From Cryptomeria japonica (taxonomy: Eukaryota; Streptophyta; Pinopsida; Cupressales; Cupressaceae), in contig NC_081410.1 of the NCBI RefSeq assembly GCF_030272615.1, forward strand, positions 567,629,152-567,693,151: a stretch of DNA of 64,000 nt, in the 5' to 3' direction. Below the pieces are notes generated by a model. That model had not been told where the DNA came from and did no database searches. It saw only the letters and a list, made by a program, of their open reading frames with translations. A program made the translations under genes and the position numbers. Each line of letters begins with the position of its first letter. Position 1 is the first letter of the stretch. Of this stretch, positions 56,561 to 64,000 are shown one piece after another.

Positions 56561-59500
56561 ATGATGAAGAGGGAAGGTCCAAAGTTTAACAAAGAAAATT
56601 TCAGTATATGGAAAGACAGAATGAAGATATACATCAGAAGCATGGGTGCTCAACACTGGAGCTATGTTGAGAATCCCTATGTTGCCCCTATCGGTACTCT
56701 CACCGATGATCAAAAAAGAGAGATACAGGAGAATGGGCAAGTCATGGAAGCCCTAATTAGTAGTTTATCTGATATTGAGTTCATTGATGTCCAAGATAAG
56801 GTAAATCCCAAAGAGGTATGGGATTCTCTTGAAAATATCTATGGAGGTGATGAGCATGTAAAACAAGCTAAGGAAGAAAGCCTTAGAGGAAATTTTTAAG
56901 ACATGTGAATGATTGAAGGTGAAACCATTCAACTGTATGGTATTAGAATCAAAATTGTTGTTCGAGATATCAAGGGTGCAAGTGGTAAAATGGAAGATTC
57001 CACTGTGGTAAGAAAAGTCCTGAGATCCCTATTGCTAGTCTATGCAATAAGGGTTGCTGCTATTCAGGAGCTGAGATTAATAGACAAGACTAAGGTATCC
57101 TTAGACTCCATCATAGAAAAGTTGACAGCCTATGAGTTAAATAGTTTTGATGGCAGTGTTCAAAAGACTGAATCAGCTTTTAGAGCTTCTGTTGTACCAT
57201 CCAGGAAAGGAAAAGAAGCAAGGACTAGTGGTGAACCAAGACAAAGTAGAGTAATGGATGATGAGGAGTTTCTAATGGAATTTGAAGCTCTTCTTGCCAG
57301 GAAATTTCCAAAAGGAACCGGTAAATACAGAGGTAAGCTCCCTTTGAAATGTTTTTCATGTAACCGGATAGAATATATTGTTATGAATTGTCCTAATAGT
57401 GACAACAAGGATAAACTAGAAAGATTCAAGAAATTCAAAGGAGGAAACCAGAGAAACTATTTTGTTGCAGTTGATGAATGTGTCACAGATGAGGAATCAG
57501 AAGATGAAGAGAATGAAGACATTGTGTTTGTTGTTGTAAAGGAAGATGTGTCAGACAAGAAGGCTCTTGTCTCCTACTTTGATAATTCCAATGAGTGGAT
57601 TATTGATAGTGGTTTCTCCCACCATATGACTGGTGACCGGAGCAAGTTTCTATCCTTGGAAGAGTATGATGGTGGTGTGGTTCATTTTGGCAATGATGCA
57701 CCATGTATGGTTAAAGGAAAAGGGTCCATCTCTCTGAATGGAAATAGTAGTGCTAACAATGTATATTGGGTTGATGGTCTCAGACACAACCTTCTGAGTG
57801 TTGCCCAGCTGAATGACAGTGGTCTCACTCTGGAATTCAAGAATGGAGTGTGCAGAATCAAAGGAAAGAATGGTGAAATTGTGGCTACCGGTATGTAGAC
57901 CAAAGGTAACCTATTTCAGCTGAATCCAAATGTAAGTACATGTCTTATGGCTAAATTAGATGATAGCTTGATATGGCATAGGAGACTCTACCATGCTAAC
58001 TTTGATAACATTGTGAAGGCTGGTAAGATCAAGGTAGTTAGAGGGTTGTCGATGCTAAGCAAACTGGATAATACCTTGTGTAGAGAGTGTCAATTGGGGA
58101 AAATGTCTTCCTCAACCTTTGAGGGTAAATCTTTCACTGCTGACAAGTTGCTTGATCTTGTGCATACTGATTTGTGTGGTCCTATGAAAACTAGAAGTAT
58201 GCAAGGTGATAGGTACTTCATGATTCTCACTAATGACTGCTCAAGAATGATGTGGGTCACATTCTTGAAAGACAAGTCTAAAGCCTTTGTGAAGTTCAAA
58301 GCTTTCAGAGCATTAGTGGAGAAGGAAAATGGTAAAAGGATCAAGTGCCTAAGAATTGATCAAGGAGAGGAATTCACTTTTGGTGAATTCAACAAGTATT
58401 GTGAAGAATTTGACATCAAGAGGCAACTGTCTACCCCTCAGACTCCACAGCAGAATGGCCTAGCAGAGAGAAATAACTGGACTATGGTTGAAGCAGCTAG
58501 AACCATGTTGATTCAAGGAAAGGTAGCTCACACCTTTTGGAGAGAAGCAGTAAGCACTGCCGTCTACACAATGAACCAGGTACTCATCAAGAAAGGTAAG
58601 GATAAAACTCCTTATGAGTATTGGACTGGTAAGACACCTGTGGTTAGCTACTTTAGGGTATTTGGTAGCAAATGTTACATCAAGAGGAGTGAACATTAGG
58701 GCAAGTTTGAAGCTAAATGTGATGAGGGAATATTCCTAGGATATTCCACCAAGAGTAAAGCTCTCAAGTGTTTCAACAATAGGACTCAGAGAATTATGGA
58801 AAGTATCAATGTGAGAGTTGATGAAACCTCTGAGAAACTGGAGGAAACCGATAGTGAGCAAGCTGTAAATGAACTGGTTGCAACCTTTTGGGAACTAGTT
58901 GTCAGTCAACCAAGTACCAATAATAGTGTTCCTGAATTGGTGAATGCTAATATTGATGAAGATGAGGATGAAGAGGAAAAGCAAGAAGAACCAGTCAAGA
59001 CTATTCCTCGATATGTCAAGTTGAATCATGATCCTAAGCAGATCATAGGAGATAAGGATGCAGGCATCCTTACAAGAAGAAAGATCAAAGAAAACTCATG
59101 TATGATCTCTGATTTTGAGCCTAAATCATTCAAAGAGGCTCATAAGGATGAAGATTGGATCAAGGCAATGGAAGAGGAACTTGACTAGATAGAGAAAAAT
59201 GGTACATGGTCCTTGGTACCCAGACTGAAGCATAAAAATGTCATTGGCACCAAATGGGTGTCCAGGAACAAGCTGAATGAGGATGGCACAGTGATTAGGA
59301 ACAAAGCCAAATTGGTGTGCAAAGGATATGCTCAAGAAGAAGGAGAAGACTATGGAGAAACCTTTGCTCCTGTAGCCAGATTGGAAGGAGGTCGTATGCT
59401 TCTTGCATATGCATCTTTTACAAGATTCAAGGTATATCAAATGGATGTAAAATCTACATTCCTAAATGGTGTACTAGAAGAGGAGGTGTATATAGAGCAA

Positions 59501-60652
59501 CCAGATGGGTTTTCCCTATCTGAAGACAGTGATATGGTGTGCAGGCTACATAAAGCCTTATATGGTCTAAAGCAGGCACGTAGGGAATGGTATGAATGTC
59601 TACATTCCCATCTTGTGAAGATTGGATTTGAGAGAACAAGTGAAGATAGCAATATCTACTTGAAATCTGAAGGAGATTAGATCCTAATCTGTGAAGTTTT
59701 TGTTGATGACATTATCTTTGGTGGAGATGACAAGATGAGTCATGAGTTTGCTGATGAGATGAAGGAAGAGTTTGAGATGTCACTCATAGGGGAGATTAAG
59801 TTCTTCATTGGACTGCAGATCCAGTAGATGAAAGATGGAATCTTTATCACTCAGTCCAAATATGTCAAAGAGGTGTTGAAGACCTTTGGCATGGAAGATA
59901 GCAAACCGGTTGGTACACTGATGGTGACCGGTTGCAAATTATCAAAAGAGGATGATTCCGCATTGGTTGATGAGAAGGAATATCGATCAATGATTGGTAA
60001 GTTTCATTATGTAGTGCATAGCAGACTAGATATTGCACATGTAGTTGGCATTACTACAAGGTTCCAAAAAAGTCCAAGAGAATCCCACTTGGTTGCAGTC
60101 AAGCGGATTCTTAGGTATCTAAAGGGAACAGTTGACTATGGATTGCGGTGCCTATACAACAATGATTTCAACCTGAAAGTATTCACAGATGTTGATTGGG
60201 TAGGTAATGTGGATTACCAGAAAAGCACAACCGGTGGTGCATTCTTTCTCGGTGGTAGACTGGTCTCATGGATGAGTAAGAAGAAGAGTTGTATCTCTCA
60301 GTCTACAGCGGAAGCGGAGTATGTTGCAGCTTTCATGACTTGCACTCAGACAATTTGGATGAAGCATGTATTAGATGGCTTCAAAATCCATGTATCTGAA
60401 CTGGTAAGTATATTCTATGATAACAAAAGTGCTATCAATATTTCAAAGAATCGGGTTTTACATTCTAGAACCAAGCATTTTGAGCTTAAGTATCATTTCT
60501 GTAGGGAAAAGGTTCAGAATAAAGAGATTGCACTAGAACATGTTTCTAGTAAGGAGCAGTTAGCAGACATATTCACCAAGCCTCTCCCAAAGACTACAAT
60601 TGTGTATTTAAGAGGTGAATTGGGTGTACTACCCCTTCAGGAGGTAAATTAA
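56561..60652 (+). pseudogene. Gag-Pol of copia element F
   Basis: One frame from ATG 56561 to TAA 60650-60652, broken by stop codons (after 56896, 57896, 58697, 59186, 59678 and near 59826) and no frameshift. Gag: UBN2-type start; a knuckle with CFSC...C at about 57350 in which the His is lost. Protease: IIDSGFSHHM (near 57600). Integrase: zinc finger H..H..C..C (57970-58100), core with HTD, RIDQGEEF and LAER (58160-58470). [13 protein letters not shown] (near 59260) to FVDDIIFGG (near 59700). RNase H: FTDVDW (near 60183), AEAEY (near 60310), YDNKSA (near 60418). All domains are recognisable; the element is dead only through nonsense changes. Confidence 0.9.
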
Positions 60653-60897
60653 AAAGTATTTGTTCCACATCAGTTAGGTATTGCATAGTCAAATTTTTTT
60701 TGTTGATTGATGTGTTGAAGGATGCTACTCCTCAGGGGGAGCAACATAATGGAACAGGGATGTGTGTGCCTCCACTTTGGCATTGTTGTTAAAGGGGGAG
60801 AAGAAGTGTAGCAGAGAAGATGTCTGCAGAAATTGGGGAGAAGATGAGTTAGTAGAGAGATATCTTTGTATATTTCCATCAATGCCAAAGGGGAGAT
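60653..60897 (+). other. 3' untranslated region and polypurine tract of F
   Basis: Short noncoding stretch; the purine run AAAGGGGAGAT at 60887-60897 directly precedes the 3' LTR. Confidence 0.8.
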
Positions 60898-62367
60898 TGT
60901 TGGCATTATGTGAACTGGTATGTGGACATAATGACATTGTATGTTGTCATTGATGTCAATACACTGAAGAGGTGTGAATCGGTATATGTAAGAGCCGGTA
61001 TAACACTGTGAACCAATATTTGTACCAAACTGAAGCGGTGTGCTTGTTCAAGGTGAACCAGCATAAGGTTATGGGAACCGGCACATGGAAGCAGTGCATG
61101 ACTACCGGTTGGTGGTCTCAACTTCAGGGTTTCCGGTTGGAGTGCTTCAAGGTGACTTTATGTGATGAAGTTAGCATGATAACAAAGAATAGATAGCATT
61201 GCCATGTAAGCCTTGTGCGCGTGAAGGATCTTGCATAAAGAAGAGTGTTCCTATCTACCTTGAGAACATGCGAAGTCTGTAAACGGTGATAATGTTTGAT
61301 GGGTTATCAGCTGCCATGAAATCGGTGGAAAATGAATGATGGAGAATGTCTTGAGATTGGATCAAGATTGTTGCATTCAATATAGTATGATCAACGGTCA
61401 GGATTGAACCATTTTAATTCATTTACCTAACAGGTCTAGGGTTTAGGGTTTATGCTACCGACCTGTCTGTTGTCCTATAAGGTCCATGTTGTGATTCTTT
61501 CAGAGGTTGTTGGCAAAGTCTGTGTATGTGTATCTAAGAGAAGAGATACGTGATTCTTGCCAGACTAGAGGAGAGAAGTTATATCTACAGAGTGTAAGTG
61601 CAGAAGGTGAAGAGGAGCTTAATCGGATCTGCATTTGCATTGAGTGCTATTATGAGGTCATTGATATACCTGTTGATCTTTAACCACTTCAACAATTGTG
61701 AAATCCCCTAACAGGGTAGCCTTAACCGGCTTATTGAAAATCCTTTAACAGGGTATCTCGAAGCTACTAAGTCATTGATATCCTTTACCTATTGAGTTCT
61801 TGAAATCCTCTAACAAGGTACCCTTAACAATGTTTAACCCTTAACCGGGTATTGTAGCCATCCCTTAACCGGTGATCCCTAACAGGATCGGTTCCTAATA
61901 GAACCTATTGTATCTGTCTTTAACCGGACAAGGCTCCTAACAGAGCGAACTTCCAAAGAGTTCAAAAACAAGCTTGTGGGTATTCATCCCCACTATGGTT
62001 TTTCCCAGTTGGGTTTCCATGTGAAAAATATGTGTGTCATATGTGATGCTTTCTTCATGTGATGTTATGACTATTTTCTGATTAAGTGGTGATGCATGTT
62101 GATCTTGCTGTAATATGTACATCCTTGATGGTAGATTGTATGTTCATGCATTAGGATGAAATGGGAATGAAGAGTTAGATTATATGAGAAGATAAGTGTC
62201 AACCAGTCTTTGCTTGTCTTAGTCACACTGGGTTTTGCCAGTTGAACTCTGTTGAAGGACTGGTGTTGTTGTTTGTCTGTCAGTGCATAAGTGTTAGTTG
62301 ACAAACCGGTGAAGGTCATGATTTTTGCCTATACTGATTCACCCCCCCTCTCAGTACCGGTTTGGTA
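60898..62367 (+). repeat. 3' LTR of F, last 25 bp missing
   Basis: 1470 bp starting TGTTGGCATTATG. It matches the 5' LTR up to CAGTACCGGTTTGGTA and then switches to D gag. The 25 bases at 56465-56489 of the 5' LTR are absent. TATAAGG at 61476-61482; telomere-like words at 61437-61452. Confidence 0.9.
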
Positions 62368-63898
62368 TGAAAATCACAAAAGTGTGAATCATTCAACCAA
62401 GGTGGTTTGCCTTGTGGTTCAAAGTTGTTTATTGTTGGTAATGAAATAATTTTATTTGCCAGAAGCTCTCGGAAGGCTGACTCCAATGATTGTCCTAATG
62501 GTGTGTAGACGTGTTTTTGAAAGTTGTTGGTGTTACCTCATGAATTTTTATTTGGCCCTCGATTTGTGTTATTGTTTTGAGCATTGTTGGCATTGTTTGT
62601 GTTGAGAGGATCTTGATTAGTATTTGGTGCATAAGTGTTAGTGCCTTGGTTAGCACCCTTTGGATTCTTTGTAGCTTGAGGATTTCCTGATAAAGCCAAT
62701 ACTGGTTGTTTGGATTTAGCCTCATTAGCTTCAATGCCTCCCTCGTTACCAGTGTTCTTATTTTTAGTCCAGAATATGGATTTGTCTAAGTTGTTGTTGT
62801 TTTGGTTATTGTAATGAGAGTTGGATGAATTCGTTCCTTCTTTGAAAAATTTCAATTTCCTTTTCTTAATATATGCTTCTTCTACTTGGATGTCATTTTC
62901 AATCAATTTGGCAAAAGATGGTATGCATTGGAGTTTGAGTAGGTAACTCATCTCGCTAATCAAGTTGTCGATGAAAATTTCCATCTTGGCTTTTTCGGGT
63001 ACATCTCGAGGATATCTCGAAACCATCCGTCGCCAATGTTGAAGGAATACCATGAATGTTTCATTGTTTTTCTTCTTGGTATTACATACATCTAGCATAG
63101 TGATAGCATGTTGAATGTTGTAGGAATATTGACTTATGAATTTGTTGACCAATTCATCAAATGATCTAATAGGAGATGTGATTTTGGATAACCATTCCAT
63201 TGTTTGCCCTCCCAAGCTTCTTGGGAACAACCTCATCAAATAGGTGTCATCATGAGTGAATTCAAGACTCATGGCACAGAATTCTTGGATATGATCACGT
63301 GGATCACTTTTCCCATCATATTTGTCAAATTTTGGAATGTCTAGGTTTGGGGGAAAAGGCACCATGTTCAACTGTCTGTCAAAAGGATAAGGACAAATTT
63401 CATTTAAGGAATATCGTACTGTTGATCCTTGTTGCATGTCTTGCATTTCTCTCTGCAGCATTTGCATTTGCTGTGTAAGAGGAACAAAGGGTGCATTTGT
63501 TTGTCGAGGGAAGAGTTCTTCCCTTGCATTAGTTCTCAGCTGAAATGGTGTGTGAAATGGTATTTTTGCTCTGGGATGTTTTGCTTGGGTAAATTTTGTT
63601 TTGGCATATTTTGCTCTGGGGTGTTTTGTTCTAGGTCACGTGCTTCCTCCTCTCTTTGTCATTCTTGATAGTCATAATGTTGGGACTTTGTTCTAAAAAT
63701 TTCAATGTCAAAGTCCTCAGGAATTTTAACTCCTTTGCTTGTCAGCATGAGCAGATATTTTTCTTTGTCATTTTCTATGAGTCTTTCTACAAGTTTTTGT
63801 AATGAAGCGCTTTCTTGACAATCTTGAAGGAGTTCCTCAAAAATTTCAGTGTCTTCTAAATTTGGACCCTTGAAAGGATTTCATAATCTTCAATCCAT
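62368..63898 (-). pseudogene. Gag N-terminal half of element D
   Basis: Minus strand. Near 63870-63670 is the Gag N-terminus (KGVKIPEDFDIEIF, like AKIPHDFDLSQL of E), then a stop. From 63467: capsid-like domain (ICPYPFDRQLNMVPFPPNLD; DDTYLMRLFPRSLGGQTMEW), an Asn-rich stretch, TGA at 62538-62540, and in the same frame the segment before the zinc knuckle (YTPLGQSLE, near 62500) up to CDFH at 62368. About 45 codons are missing before D gag resumes at 39942. Confidence 0.8.
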
Positions 63899-64000
63899 AT
63901 TGGACTTTGGTTGTGTTTCGCTTTGTTTGTTTTTTTGAGAGTGAGTGACAATGGGAATTTTTAGAAATATTCGGGGGTTGGTGGTGGCAACCTTGGTATG
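63899..64000 (-). other. Leader end of element D
   Basis: About 100 bp upstream of gag; nothing recognisable. The 5' LTR of D should lie beyond the window. Confidence 0.4.

Larger units (their letters stand above)
39943..62367 (+). mobile_element. Element F: Ty1/copia retrotransposon, interrupted by E
   Basis: 5' LTR 39943-40004 plus 55056-56489, Met-tRNA-type primer site at 56492, one gag-pol frame 56561-60652, polypurine tract, 3' LTR 60898-62367. Domain order protease, integrase, RT, RNase H is that of copia. It is inserted in gag of D. In the first 265 bp after the E insertion point the LTRs differ at about 23 positions by my count, mostly transitions. Confidence 0.9.
29880..64000 (-). 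mobile_element. Element D: Tat-type element, minus strand, split by F and E
   Basis: From the window end leftward: gag (63898-62368), interruption by F (39943-62367, itself containing E), rest of gag and protease (39942-38940), G-patch, duplicated spacer, RT, RNase H domains, integrase (to 32790), convergent block, antisense gene remnant (30104-31439). The 5' LTR is beyond 64000. It is the oldest host layer of this nest. Confidence 0.8.

Overview
This window is plant nuclear DNA made almost entirely of nested LTR retrotransposons. I see no host gene, tRNA, rRNA or CRISPR array. Very long nested elements, including a dual-RNase-H Ty3/gypsy lineage (Tat type) and a Ty1/copia element, point to a seed plant with a large TE-dominated genome. 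A conifer-like genome is plausible, but the sequence alone does not prove it.

Layout. (A) 1-8161, plus strand: 3' part of a Tat-type element whose pol is collapsed by internal deletions. It carries an antisense accessory gene (plant mobile domain, PMD) and a 3' LTR. (B) 8162-13576, plus: leader plus gag, protease and G-patch of an older Tat relative, broken only by stop codons. (C) 13577-about 27115, minus: 3' LTR, PPT, accessory gene (reads plus), pol. It is interrupted by a LINE-like retroposon (24307-25534) with a 13-bp target duplication. 27116-29879, minus: a leader, a PBS-like site and an LTR (L2) that look like the next subfamily, D. (D) 29880 to the window end, minus: Tat relative with a shrunken accessory gene, decayed pol, a 1379-bp tandem duplication, and gag split in two. 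(F) 39943-62367, plus: Ty1/copia element inserted in D gag. (E) 40005-55050, plus: full-length Tat element inserted in the 5' LTR of F, with a 5-bp target duplication, 795-bp LTRs that differ at 3 positions by my alignment, and one uninterrupted 2492-residue Gag-Pol frame. The insertion order is D, then F, then E.

How the parts work together. In the Tat elements, Gag-Pol reads from the LTR. The accessory gene reads from the opposite strand, from a TATA box just inside the 3' LTR, so the two units converge. By comparing A, C, D and E I find that the accessory gene has an exact 22-codon first exon, a splice donor (GTAAGT or GTATGT; mutated in A), an intron of 0.65-0.87 kb, and a second exon starting with a GAG codon. 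In A and E the long second exon encodes the PMD region followed by a coiled coil; C keeps a decayed version and D only a C-terminal remnant. The intron is filled with GC-rich short repeats specific to each subfamily. In E the same repeat lies in the gag-pol leader on the other strand, so one full-length RNA would carry both complementary arrays. This spliced, self-promoted antisense gene with its matched repeats is the most interesting system in the window. Other notable points are a G-patch-like module between protease and RT, five AT palindromes at the LTR start, and noncoding motifs conserved in the region where the two genes converge.
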